DNA of 64,000 nt from Stomoxys calcitrans (taxonomy: Eukaryota > Arthropoda > Insecta > Diptera > Muscidae): NCBI RefSeq assembly GCF_963082655.1, contig NC_081552.1:129347765-129411764 (forward strand), given 5' to 3'. Within the stretch, counting starts at the first letter, position 1; the number at the start of each line of letters is the position of its first letter. The translations under genes and the position numbers were made by a program. This document shows positions 1-10,424 of this stretch, in pieces. Below the pieces are notes generated by a model. That model was given only the letters and a program-made list of their open reading frames with translations, was not told where the DNA came from and made no database searches.

Positions 1-115
1 GTCAAATTGGTCCGCAACCTGAAAAAGCTGCCATATAAACCGATCTTGGATCTTGACTTCTTGATATAACAAGTAAAAGCGTGCTAAGATCGGCTTGGTC
101 GAATTTTATGGGTCG
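1..115. repeat. DINE-1-like fragments in opposite orientations
   Basis: Positions 1-67 are a plus-strand piece of the internal unit of the mini-me/DINE-1-like family (the 'gctgccatataaaccgatct' motif followed by 'cttgacttcttga'). At 68 the sequence switches to a minus-strand left terminus (aacaagtaaaagcgtgcta), followed by a decayed form of the usual GC-rich palindrome. The element is cut by the window edge and rearranged, so true ends cannot be given. Confidence 0.7.
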
Positions 116-215
116 ATTATGGATGGCAACCGTAATTCAGTTGCGATGTCAGTTGACAAATTTGCGTTACGGATGGCAACTCTAAACTGAAGTTGCCAAT
201 GCCATTTGTAATAAA
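116..215. other. Unassigned spacer with a short direct repeat
   Basis: The ten bases ggatggcaac occur at 121 and again at 171, with partly similar sequence around them. No ORF or known repeat terminus is visible. It separates the DINE fragments from the Helitron tail. Confidence 0.4.
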
Positions 216-2339
216 CAAGCCGGTAATGTTTGCCGACTATGGAAATATGGGGCTCAAATTATAGGTATTTGGGAGTAGACCACGTTACCGACATCAACGT
301 TAGGGGCCAACTATCGAGGGGACGTCCCACCCCCACAACAACCCCCAAATAGGCCGTATTTGCTCACCAAGACAATTTGGGTCGTAAAGAGAGTGGAACT
401 AAATATTTATAGTTCTTAGTGCCAATACCCCAAACCGGACATATTTGCTGACTTTTGCACTAAGGAGTTTAAATGAGATTAGAAAACGAATTTCATATCC
501 AATTTTGAGGGCAATGGTAATATGGGGTTCAAATAAATGATATGTACAATAGGTATATGAGAATAGAGCACGTTGCTGATATATTTTCCGGGCTTAGTGT
601 TTGGGGGACCACCCAATCCCCAAAACACCCCTAAATCGGCCATATTTACCGACCATGTCAATGTGGAGCTTAAATTAAAGGTTTTTGGGGGTAGAGCAAG
701 AATTGATACCCACTTTCGGGAGCAATTTTCTGGGGGTCAACCCCTTTCCCAAAATACCCCACAAGCAGCAAGTTTTTAGTGACCATAGCGAAATGGGGCT
801 CAAATAAAGGTATTTGGGAGTAGAATACGAATTTGATGTCCAAATTTAGGGCATCACCCCTTCCCCAAAACACCCCCCATAGTTTCAAAATTTTTCGACC
901 ATGCCAATATGTGGTATTTAAGATTAGATAACGAATTTGATAACCTATTTTGGGGCCATGTGTTTGGAGGACGCCTCATCGTATAAACTCCCCTAAACGA
1001 ATGGCAATATGGGGTTAAAATAAACGGTTTTTGAAAAAAGAGCATAATGCTAATATTTCTTCAGGCCCAAGTGCCTGGGGGACCACCTCACCCCCGAAAA
1101 CACCCCTAAATAAGATATTTTGAGAGTAGCGGGCTGAAATAAGGTATTTTAAGAATGCAGTACACCTTACATCCAAAATAAAATTCGTAGACCAATAAAG
1201 ATCATATGGGATTCGGACAAAGGCACTTATGTTGTTAAACAATTAGTCAAGCGATATACTATATTCGTAGCATGGTATTTCACTGAAAGCTCTTTAATTG
1301 TTGAAAATAAATATTCCAAGGAAACTTTTGTTCCATGTAAAGTAAAAGAAGGCGCAGCGGAGCGGGCCCTGGTCAGCTTGTAAATTATTGGGTTGCCCAA
1401 AAAGTAATTGTCGGTAATATAGTAGTAATATAGTCGGATTAGAGATTAGAAAACGAATTTCATATCCAATTTTAAGGGCAATGGTAATATGGGGTTCAAA
1501 TAAATGATATGTTCAATAGGTATATGAGAATAGAGCACGTTGCTGATATATTTTCCGGGCTTAGTGTTTGGGGGACCACCCAATCCCCAAAACACCCCTA
1601 AATCGGCCATATTTACCGACCATGTCAATGTGGAGCTTAAATTAAAGGTTTTTGGGGGTAGAGCAAGAATTGATACCCACTTTCGGGAGCAATTTTCTGG
1701 GGGTCAACCCCTTTCCCAAAATACCCCACAAGCAGCAATTTTTAGTGACCATAGCGAAATGGGGAAAGGTATTTGGGAGTAGAATACGAATTTGATGTCC
1801 AAATTTAGGGCATCACCCCTTCCCCAAAACACCCCCCATAGTTTAAAAATTTTTCGACCATGCCAATATGTGGTATTTAAGATTAGATAACGAATTTGAT
1901 AACCTATTTTGGGGCCATGTGTTTGGAGGACGCCTCATCGTATAAACTCCCCTAAACGAATGGCAATATGGGGTTAAAATAAACGGTTTTTGAAAAAAGA
2001 GCATAATGCTAATATTTCTTCAGGCCCAAGTGCCTGGGGGACCACCTCACCCCCGAAAACACCCCTAAATAAGATATTTTGAGAGTAGCGGGCTGAAATA
2101 AGGTATTTTAAGAATGCAGTACACCTTACATCCAAAATAAAATTCGTAGACCAATAAAGATCATATGGGATTCGGACAAAGGCACTTATATTGTTAAACA
2201 ATTAGTCAAGCGATATACTATATTCGTAGCATGGTATTTCACTTAAAGCTCTTTAATTGTCGAAAATAAATATTCCAAGGAAACTTTTGTTCCATGTAAA
2301 GTAAAAGAAGGCGCAGCGGAGCGGGCCCTGGTCAGCTAG
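216..2339 (+). mobile_element. Non-autonomous Helitron, 3' part, tail duplicated
   Basis: This stretch is built from degenerate units of about 95-135 bp, each with a variant of 'aatatggggctcaaat', 'ggtatttgggagtaga' and a C/G-rich block (ggggaccacc ... ccccaaaacaccc). It ends at a GC-rich segment (gcgcagcggagcgggccc) followed by CTAG at 2336-2339 and a T. CTAR-type ends after a GC-rich hairpin, with insertion next to T, are typical of Helitrons, and other copies here start with TC. No Rep/helicase ORF is present, so the copy is non-autonomous. The 5' end is missing. Short ORFs in it encode low-complexity Gly/Pro-rich peptides shared between units and are not genes. Confidence 0.65.
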
Positions 2340-2396
2340 TAAATTATTGGGTTGCCCAAAAAGTAATTGTCGGTAATATAGTAGTAATATAGTCGG
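475..2396 (+). repeat. Tandem duplication of about 960 bp (475-1437 and 1442-2396)
   Basis: The block from 'gagattagaaaacgaatttc' at 475 recurs at 1442 (offset 967), and the ends at 1437 and 2396 are offset by 959. The 8-bp difference is a small deletion in copy two near 1763, where 'ctcaaata' is missing. Other differences are a handful of substitutions. Each unit holds the Helitron tail plus the first 50 bp of a mariner, so the duplication arose after the mariner had inserted. Confidence 0.9.
1388..1437 (+). mobile_element. Mariner 5' end, duplicated fragment
   Basis: The first 50 bp of the mariner at 2347 (terminal motif TTGGGTTGCCCAAAAAGTAA) are repeated here inside copy one of the tandem duplication. 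The fragment stops abruptly at the duplication junction and has no partner 3' repeat. Confidence 0.9.
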
Positions 2397-3298
2397 CGTT
2401 GACAAGTTTTTTCAACGGTTTGTAACTCTGTAATTGCATTATTTCTTCTGTCAGTTATCAGCTGTTACTTTTAGCTTGCTTTAGAAAATAAGTGCGCGAA
2501 ATTTTGTTTACATTTGTTTGTTTGGCATCAATTTTAATATGGGTGCCACATGTATTGAAAGAAATTCATTTAACAAACCGAATCAACGCTTGTGATATGC
2601 ACCTTAAACGCAATGAATTCGATCCGTTTTTAAAACGAATCATAACTGGAGATGAAAAATGGATTGTTTACAACAACGTTAGTCGAAAACGATCATGGTC
2701 CAAGCATGGTGAACCAAATCAAACCACTTCAAAGGCCGATATCCACCAAAAGAAGGTTATGCTGTCTGTTTGGTGGGATTGGAAGGGTGTGGTATATTTT
2801 GAGATGCTTCCAAGGAACCAAAAGATTAATTCGGATGTTTACTGTCAACAATTGGACAAATTGAATACAGCCTTCAAGGAGAAGCGACCAGAATTGGTCA
2901 ATCGTAAAGGTGTCATATTCCACCAGGACAACGCTAGACCGCACACATCTTTGGTCACTCGCCAAAAACTGAGTAAGCTTGGCTGGGAACTTTTGATGCA
3001 TCCACCATATAGCCCTGACCTTGCACCATCAGACTACCATTTATTTCGATCTTTGCAGAACTCCTTAAATGGTAAAACTTTCGGCAATGATGAGGCTACA
3101 AAATCGCACTTGGTTCAGTTTTTTGCAGATAAAGGCCAGAAGTTCTATGAGCGTGGAATACTAAATTTGCCAGGAAGATGGCAAAAGGTTATCGAACAAA
3201 ATGGCAATTATATAATTGATTAAAGTTCATTCTAAGTTGTATTAAAAATGCATTTACTTTCTTTTAAAAAATCCGCAATTACTTTTTAGGCAACCCAA
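2347..3298 (+). mobile_element. Mariner element with both terminal repeats, internally deleted
   Basis: The element starts with TTGGGTTGCCCAAAAAGTAA and ends with the inverse motif ACTTTTTAGGCAACCCAA. It is flanked by the TA target duplication of the mariner/Tc1 superfamily (2345-2346 and 3299-3300). At 952 bp it is about 300 bp shorter than typical full-length mariners (about 1.25-1.3 kb). The missing part lies between the 5' untranslated region and the middle of the transposase. The terminal motif resembles that of the cecropia/mellifera group. It should be unable to move itself but keeps both ends. Confidence 0.92.
2492..3223 (+). pseudogene. Mariner transposase lacking the N-terminal DNA-binding domain
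   Basis: The open frame covers about 243 codons against roughly 345 in complete mariner transposases. It contains the linker motif WVPH (residues 17-20) and the whole catalytic domain. The DD34D triad is intact: D54 in TGDEKW, D146 in HQDNARPH, and D181 in APSDYHLF, with exactly 34 residues between the last two. The two N-terminal helix-turn-helix motifs that bind the terminal repeats are missing. The upstream end of the frame opens with GTG; the first in-frame ATG is at 2597, after WVPH, so a normal start has been deleted. The product, if made, could hardly recognise its own ends. The C-terminus is complete, with the stop just before the 3' repeat. Confidence 0.9.
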
Positions 3299-3300
3299 TA

Positions 3301-3676
3301 CAAATCTACTGCTGAGTGCCTTTCATTTGAAACCTATATTGTTATGATCGTCAAATAAACCTATTTTAAGGGGTTTTGGGGCTGGGGCGGCCCACCTGGT
3401 ACTTGGCCCCAACTTTTGTTATGAAATTCGTACTCTACTCTTGAATACCTTTTATTTGAATCCTAATTGTCCCGATCGGCCCACTTTTATTTTTGGATAG
3501 TACTTTTGTGGCAAGGGCAGGGTCCGCCCCCTCCCTATATTTCCATCCAGATCAGCCTACACCATTTGTGAAAATCTCAATGTAATCGGTTCAGCCGTTT
3601 TTGAGTCTATACGGAACAAACAAACAAACCGACAAACGAACAAAACAAATTGAATTTTTTATAAAAGATAGTCCTA
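3301..3676 (-). mobile_element. Helitron 5' fragment
   Basis: Read on the minus strand, this begins near 3676 with a decayed TC...TATAAAA-AATTCAATTTG start, followed by the (GTTT)n-rich stretch, the conserved 'gactcaaaaacggctgaacc' block and then two or three internal units. It is cut off at the mariner end, so only the 5' part survives. It has the opposite orientation to the Helitron tail at 216-2339. Confidence 0.6.
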
Positions 3677-3696
3677 TTTATTTATATATAGTACTA

Positions 3697-5498
3697 TTTT
3701 TATACCCTCCACCATAAGATGGGGGGTATACTAATTTCGTCATTCTGTTTGTAACTACTCGAAATATTCGTCTGAGACCCCATAAAGTATATATATTCTT
3801 GATCGTCGTGACATTTTATGTCGATCTAGCCATGTCCGTCCGTCTGTCCGTCCGTCCGTCCGTCTGTCTGTCGAAAGCACGCTAACTTCCGAAGGAGTAA
3901 AGCTAGCCGCTTCAAATTTTGCACAAATACTTCTTATTAGTGTAGGTCGGTTGGTATTGTAAATGGGCCATATCGGTCCATGTTTTGATATAGCTGCCAT
4001 ATAAACCGATCTTGGGTCTTGACTTCTTGAGCCTCTAGAGTGCGCAAATCTTATCCGATTGGAATGAAATTTTGCACAACGTATGTTGTTATGATATCCA
4101 ACAACTGTGCCAAGTATGGTTCAAATCGGTCCATAACCTGATATAGCTGTCATATAAACCGATCTTGGGTCTTGACTTCTTGAGCCTTTAGATGGCGCAA
4201 TTCTTATTCGATTTGAATGAATTTTGGCACGTAGTATTTTGTTATGATATCCAACAATTGTGTCAAGTATGGTTCAAATCGGTCAGTAACCTGATATAGC
4301 TGCCATATAAACCGATCTTGGGTCTTGACTTTTTGAGCCTTTAGAGGGCGCAATTCTTATTCGATTTGAATGAATTTTGGCACGTAGTATTTTGTTATGA
4401 TATCCAACAACTGTGCCAAGTATGGTTCAAATCGGTCCATAACCTGATATAGCTGTCATATAAACCGATCTTGGGTCTTGACTTCTTGAGCCTTTAGAGG
4501 GCGCAATTCTTATTCGATTTGAATGAATTTTGGCACGTAGTATTTTGTTATGATATCCAACAACTGTGCCAAGTATGGTTCAAATCGGCCCATAACCTGA
4601 TATAGCTGCCATATAAACCGATCTTGGGTCTTGACTTTTTGAGCCTCTAGAGGGCGCAATTCTTATGCGAATGGAATGGAATTTCGCACGACGTGTTTTG
4701 TTATGATACCCAACAACTGTGCCAAGTATGGTTTAAATCGGTCCATAACCTGATATAGCTGCCATATCAACCGATCTTCTGTCTTGACATCTTGAGCCTC
4801 TAGAAGGCACAATTCTTATCCGATTTGAATGAATTTTTGCACGAAGTATTTCGTTATGATATCCAACAACTGTGCCAAGTATGGTTCAAATCGGTCCATA
4901 ACCTGATATAGCTGTCATATAAACAGATCTGGGGATTTGACTTCTTGAGCTTTTAGAGGGCGCAATTCCTATCCGATTTGGCTGAAATTTTGCCAAAATT
5001 TTATTTTTTTATTTTTACTTTCAACAACTGTGTCAAATAAGGTTCAAATCGGTTCATAACCTGATATAGCTGCCATATAAACCGATCTGGGATCTTGACT
5101 TCTTGACCCCTAGAGGTCGCAATTATTATCCGATATGCCTGAGATTTTGTACGACGGATCCTCTCATGACCATCAACAAACGTGTTTATTATGGTCTGAA
5201 TCGGTCTATAGCCCGATACAGATCCCATATAAATCGTTCTCTCTATTTTACTTCGTGAGCCCCAATGGGACCAATTCTTATACGAATTGGCTGAAATTTT
5301 ACACAGGTCTCCAACATATAATTTAATTGTGGTCCGAACCGGACCATATCTTGATATCGTTTTAATAGCAGAGCAACTCTTTTCTTATATCCCTTTTTGC
5401 CTAAGAAGAGATGCCGGGAAAAGAACTCGACAAATGCGATCCATGGTGGAGGGTATATAAGATTCGGCCCGGCCGAACTTAGCACGCTTTTACTTGTT
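3697..5498 (+). mobile_element. DINE-1/mini-me-like element, complete (subfamily 1)
   Basis: The left end is TTTTTATACCCTCCACCAT followed by a snap-back (ATGGGGGGTATA). Next come a (TA)n stretch, a conserved core and a (GTCY)n array at about 3835-3873, the layout described for mini-me and DINE-1 elements, which are regarded as non-autonomous Helentron derivatives. The middle holds seven tandem units: the motif ctgatatagc occurs at 4138, 4291, 4444, 4597, 4750, 4903 and 5061, a period of 153 bp five times and then 158. The right end has the palindrome TTCGGCCCGGCCGAA and closes with gcttttacttgtt. No coding capacity is credible. Confidence 0.85.
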
Positions 5499-5577
5499 AG
5501 TTTTGTGGTTAAAAATCTCAGTATTGCTTACTTTTTTGCAAACACAGGTTCGAATCCCGCAGCGGGCCAATTTTTTT
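5497..5577 (+). other. tRNA-like sequence, possible SINE or tRNA relic
   Basis: A perfect B-box (GGTTCGAATCC, 5548-5558) is followed by 'cgcagcgggcca' and a run of seven T, resembling the 3' half of a tRNA with a pol III terminator. 'TAGTTTTGTGG' at 5498 is a weak A-box. No 5' acceptor strand pairs with the GC-rich 3' strand, because the DINE end abuts it. It may be a tRNA-derived relic truncated by the DINE insertion. Confidence 0.35.
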
Positions 5578-6030
5578 AACTATTTGTAGAAAATTCGTCG
5601 TAACAAATATGTATTTTTTATAAAAATTGTTAAGTGTTTTCTACGCTTTTTCAATTTAATCGACAAACTTATTGGTGTGCAGTAATGCTTATTGCATTAT
5701 TTCATTATTTAGAAAGTGATTTCGATTGGCTAGATGTTGTCTGCAAGACTACCAAGCATGAGACCATGAGTTCAAATCTCCTCATCCACCGCTAGATAAA
5801 ACTGTTCAAGTAGAGTACTGGGAGAACAGCAAAACAAGCAAGAAAAATAACGTACAAATGGTGACTGAAAAAATATTTCAACAATCAAACTTTTTACATA
5901 GTATGCACGAAAGTTGACAATACATGTTTTAAAAAAATTAAAATACTATGGCTAAGTTTGACAATATCATTTAATTAATTAGCACTGCAGTTTGACCAGA
6001 TATATTGTTGAATATTTCATATTATACGAT
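5578..6030. other. AT-rich spacer with a second weak B-box
   Basis: No ORF or repeat terminus is recognised. At 5768-5778 there is a B-box-like GAGTTCAAATC with a possible A-box about 40 bp upstream (tggctagatgttg), so a decayed tRNA-derived SINE is possible but not shown. Confidence 0.35.
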
Positions 6031-7096
6031 AACAAGTAAAAGCGTACTAAGTTCGGCCGGGCCGAATCTTATATACCCTCCACCATGGATCGCATTTGTC
6101 GAGATCTTTTCCCGGCATCTCTCCTTAGCCAAAAAAGGATATAAGATAAGATTAGCTCTGCTATAAGAGCGATATCAAGATATTGTCCGATTTGGACCAC
6201 AATTAAATTATATGTTGGAGACCTGTGTCAGCCAATTCGAATAAGAATTGCACCCTTTGGGGGCTCAAGAAGTAAAATAGAGAGATCGATTTATATGGGA
6301 GCTGTATCGGGCTATAGACCGATTCAGACCATAATATGTATGTTGATGGTTATGAGAGAATCCGTTGTACAAAATTTCAGGCAAATCAGGTTATGAACCG
6401 ATTTGAACCTTATTTGACACAGTTGTTGTTATTTGACACATTTGTTGTCGGATACGAATTGCGCCCTCCAGAAGCTCAAGAAGTCAAGTCCCCAGATCAG
6501 TTTATATGACAGCTATATCAGGTTATTAACCAATTTAAACCATACTTGGCACACTTGTTGAATGTCATAGCAAAATACTACGTGCAAAATTTCATTCCAA
6601 TCTGATAAGAATTGCGGACTATAAAGGCTCAAGAAATCAAGACCCAAGATCGGTTTATATGACAGCTATATCAGGTTATAAACCGATTTGAACCAAACTT
6701 GGCACATTTGTTGGATATCGTAACAGAACACGTCGTGCAAAATCTCATTCCAATCGGATAAGAATTGCGCACTCTAGAGACTCAAGAAGTCAAAACCCAA
6801 GATCGGTTTATAAGGCAGCTATTTCAGGTTATAGACCGATTTGGCCCATTCCATTTACAATACCAACCGACCTACACTAATAAGAAGTATTTGTGCAAAA
6901 TTTCAAGCGGCTAGCTTTACTCCTTCGGAAGTTAGCGTGCTTTCGACAGACAGACGGACGGACGGACATGGCTAGATCGACATAAAATGTCGCGACGATC
7001 AAGAATATTTATACTTTATGGGGTCTCAGACGAATATTTACAAACAGAATGACGAAATTAGTATACCCCTCATCCTATGGTGGAGGGTATAAAAAG
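6031..7096 (-). mobile_element. DINE-1-like element, complete (subfamily 1)
   Basis: The minus-strand copy starts at 6031 with aacaagtaaaagcg and the palindrome TTCGGCCGGGCCGAA. It carries four or five internal units with the usual 'ctatatcaggttat' motif, then the core with a short (GACG)n array at about 6945-6967. It ends with ccatcc(t)atggtggagggtataaaaa near 7096. It is shorter than the 3697 copy because it has fewer units. A local repeat 'ttgttgttatttgacacattt' near 6422-6446 shows small-scale slippage. Confidence 0.85.
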
Positions 7097-7485
7097 TGAC
7101 AATATACTAACAATATATGTTATGATGCCAAAATATGGTTACGTCAACCATATTTTGTTCTCTGCGGCTCAGGAAGTCAAGGTCCGAAATCGATTTATGC
7201 AGGAGCTGTATTAGGTTATGAACCGATTTACACCATACTTGGCATAGTTGTTGATGATCAAACAAAAACACTTCGTGCAAAATTTCTGCCAAACCGGATT
7301 ATAATTGCGCCTTCTAGCAGCTCAACAAGTCAAGACGCGAGATCGGTTTATATGGGAGCTATATCGGATTATGAACCGAGTTGGACCACAGTAGTTGGAA
7401 GTAAACATAAAAATCTGGGTAAAAATTGCGCCCTCTAGAAGCTCAAGAAGTCAAGTCCCAGGTTCGGTTTATATGGCAGCCAGGG
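7097..7485 (-). repeat. DINE internal-unit fragment
   Basis: This holds about two and a half minus-strand units ('gatcggtttatatgggagct', 'gcaaaatttctgccaaaccgg', 'tcaagaagtcaag') without either terminus. It abuts the complete element at 6031-7096 and ends where the AT-rich 'gacgtagccagggg' repeat starts at about 7486. Confidence 0.7.
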
Positions 7486-9305
7486 ACGTAGCCAGGGGAC
7501 AATTTTTTTTCTAAAGACAAGATTCCAATGACATTTTTATACCTAACACCGAAGGGTAGGGGTATATTCATTTTGTCACTCCGTTTGCAACACATCGAAA
7601 TATCCATTTCCGACCCTATAAAGTATATATATTCTTGATCAGCGTAAACATCTAAGACGATCTAGACATGTCCGTCCGTCTGTCCTTCTGTCTGTTGAAA
7701 TCACGCTAAAGTCTTTAAAAATAGAGATATTGAGCTGAAATTTTGCACAAATTCTTTTTTTGCCCAGGTTAAGTTCGAAGATAGGCAATATCGGACTATA
7801 TCATGATATAGCCCCCATATAGACCGTTCTGCCGATTAAGGGTCTTGGGCCCATAAAAGCCACATTTGTTATCCGATTTTGCTGATATTTGGGACAATGA
7901 GTTGTGTTAGGCCTTTCAAAATCTTTCTTTAATATGGCACAGATCGGATCAGATTTGGATATAGCTGCCATATAGACCGATCCTCCGATGTATGGTCTTA
8001 GGCCCATACCGATATTGATGAAATTTGGGACAGTGAGTTGTGTTAGACGCACCGACATTCTTCGCCAATTTGGCCCAGATCGGTCCAGATTTGGATATAG
8101 CTGCCATATAGACCGATCCTCCGATTTAGGGTCTTAGGCCCGTAAAAGCCACATATATTATCCGATATTGCTGAAATTTGGGACAGTAAGTTATGTTATG
8201 CCCTTCTACATCCTTCGTTAATTTGGCTCAAATCGGTCCAGATTTGGATATAGCTGCCATATAGACCGATCCTCCGATTTAGGGTTTTAGGCCCATGAAA
8301 GAGGCATTTATTGTCCGATGTCGCCGAAATTTGGGACAGTGAGTTAAGTTAAGCCCCTCCACATATTTCTGCAATTTTGTCCAGATCGATCAAGATTTGT
8401 ATATTGCTGGCATATTGACCGTTATCTCGATTTAAAGTCTTGGCCCCAAAAAATGCGCATTTATAATCCGATTTCACTGAAATTTGACACATTGACTTAT
8501 TTAAGGCTTTTCGACATCGATGTTGTATATGGTTCAGATCGGTATATTTTTAGATATAGCTACTAAAAAGACCAATGTTTTGATATACACAATTGAAAAG
8601 TGACTTGTAGTTATTCATATTTGGTCCAAATCGGATAATATTTCGATATAACTGTTATGGGACATAGGGTATGCTATTTTCATCGGATTTTGATGAAAGG
8701 GGGTTTACATATATACCCGAGGTGGTGGGTATACAAAGTTCGGCCGGGTCGAACTTAACGCCTTTTTACTTGTTTCTAATACAAGTATTCTCCAAAGGCA
8801 AAATTTCTGTGAAATATTCTCTAAAGATAAATTTTGGGCTCACTAATTCTTTCACAAGATAATATTGCAATGTGATTTTTTCAAAAAACATATTTCTATG
8901 ATATTTTTTAAACAGAATATCAGTCTAATAGTTTATAAATACATAACTTCAATAGATTTTTTTTTCTAAAGAAGAAAGTTGCAATAAAATTTATAAAATC
9001 AAAATTTGAATGAAATCCTTCCTAAAGACAAATTTTCAAAGAAAAATTTTTTAATAACAAAATTTTAATGACAAAATTAAGTTTTTAAAACAATATCGCA
9101 ATAAAATTTATTCTTAAGTCAACGTTTCAATGGAATTTGTTTTTAGACAACAGTAAGTTAAAAATTTTAAGACAATTTCCAATGAAATTTTTACCAAAGC
9201 AAAATTTCTCCGAAATCTTTTTCTTGAGACAAAATTCCGGTTAAACTTTATCTAAAGACAAAAATTAAGTAAAATCTGCTCTAGAACTAAAATACAAAAA
9301 AAAAA
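7486..9305 (+). repeat. AT-rich degenerate repeat, split by a nested DINE
   Basis: The family starts with 'gggacgtagccaggggac' (about 7484-7501) and then repeats a loose unit of roughly 35-45 bp, 'tctaaagacaaaatttcaatgaaa'. The run is interrupted at 7534 by a complete DINE and resumes at 8775 in the same register and style to about 9305. A relative lies at 24463-25885. Its class is unknown; no terminal repeat or ORF identifies it. Confidence 0.6.
7534..8774 (+). mobile_element. DINE-1-like element (subfamily 2)
   Basis: The start is TTTTTATACCTAACACCGAA, followed by (TA)n, the core and GTCY motifs at about 7669-7695. Internal units differ from subfamily 1: 'gctgccatatagaccgatcc', 'gatttagggtcttaggccc' and 'aaatttgggacagtgagtt'. 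The marker gatatagctgc occurs at 7958, 8094 and 8247 (136, then 153 bp). The right end has GTTCGGCCGGGTCGAAC and closes with tttttacttgttt. It sits inside the AT-rich repeat on both sides, a clear nested insertion. Confidence 0.8.
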
Positions 9306-9429
9306 TCAAAGTAGCCGTCCATTGGAGCGGATGTGTTTTCATTTCGTATCTCGGAATAGGTACAACCAATTGCGAAAAAATTTTAATGCCTTTTTGAGGA
9401 TGCCTTAAATAAACTCCAAAAACCCAACA

Positions 9430-10420
9430 GCTGCGGTGATGGCGTCAGACTGCCACCTTGGCACCTGTAGTCGAGAGTAATGCTTCAAGCGCACAACTAG
9501 TCATCAGACTAATTAATGAGGAAGAGACGGATAATCCAGAGGGATACACAGTTCGACCCAGCCTTTAGGTAAAGGTGGTGTTTCCGACTAGCATTTAGAC
9601 AGCGGCAGTGTCAATAAAACAGTCATCGCAGCCGAATCGAGAGATGAGGTAATCCCTCTGACGGCAGAAGTGGGCGATGGCATTTCTAAGCTCACAAGCA
9701 GAGCGGGAATCGGTAGAAAGTGCGGGATGCTGGAAGGGATACAATTGATGTTTCAGGCACTTCTGCGGAAGCTGGAAAGAGATTCAGATCTCCCGAAGAG
9801 CATAACGCTGCTAAAGAAGAAAAAGAGCACCCCGCTTTCAAGTATTCTGGGAAGACCAAGTCAGCACCCCGCAATGGAGACTCCAGACAGTGTCGTATGG
9901 AGGGAGACAAAGTCGGAACAGGAAGAAAGGCAGCGCGCACTGCTCCTGAGACCTCATGGTGGACTATGACCTCCAAAAGAATTCTACAAGATCAAGTCTG
10001 CGGGACAAGTTTGTCTAAGACTAAAGGCATGGCGTACTACGGGGCTTTGGCCGTCTGTTTCAGGATTGGGAAGACAAGGATAGGCGAATATCCTAATATT
10101 GAGCCATCAGGCGGTGCAGTGGCGGGACACTCAATAACGCCTAATGGACACGGGGCAGACGACGAGATTATTACCGACTCTCTCAATATTGGGAAGACTA
10201 GTATAAGTAAAGATCCTAATACTAAAACATCAGGCAATGCAGGGGCGACAACACAGCCTAACGAATAGGGACTCGACGACTTTCACGAGATTTGGAAAAC
10301 TAGGATGGATAAAGATCCTAATGCTGAGATATCAGGCAGCACAATGACAGAGAACTCAATGCCACCTAACGCACAGGGAGCCGACGATGAGACCACAACC
10401 TACTCCCAGAAGCCCATTTA
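9430..10420 (+). pseudogene. LINE ORF1 (gag-like) remnant
   Basis: Frames at 9670-9969 and 9720-10268 overlap in a way that shows frameshifting. The first has the segment GMLEGIQLMFQALLRKLE, close to CRMLEGIELIFQALLRKLE in the second copy at 41160, so it is a true coding remnant. From about 10060 the second frame holds repeated stretches with IGKT, DPN, SG and TQPNE or equivalents, encoded by units of about 125 bp. ORF1 of this group normally encodes an RNA-binding gag protein with zinc knuckles; none are visible here. It ends in stops before the endonuclease part. Confidence 0.6.
10060..10420 (+). repeat. Coding minisatellite in LINE ORF1
   Basis: There are about three units, each with 'attgggaagac(t/a)ag', 'gatcctaatac' and 'catcaggca(g)', and closing with a variant of 'gccgacgatgagat'. 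The second LINE copy has a longer version at about 42020-42660. Confidence 0.7.
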
Positions 10421-10424
10421 CTCA

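Noticed and set aside
479..1242. ORFs in Helitron units (for example MTWSVNMADLGVFWG and MFNNISAFVRIPYDLY), repeated in the duplicated unit
   Set aside because: They occur in units that are frameshifted elsewhere and have no domains. Identity between the pairs only reflects the recent duplication.
3697..5498. Regularly spaced repeats resembling a CRISPR array
   Set aside because: The units are contiguous and 153 bp long with no alternation of short repeat and unique spacer, and the genome is eukaryotic.
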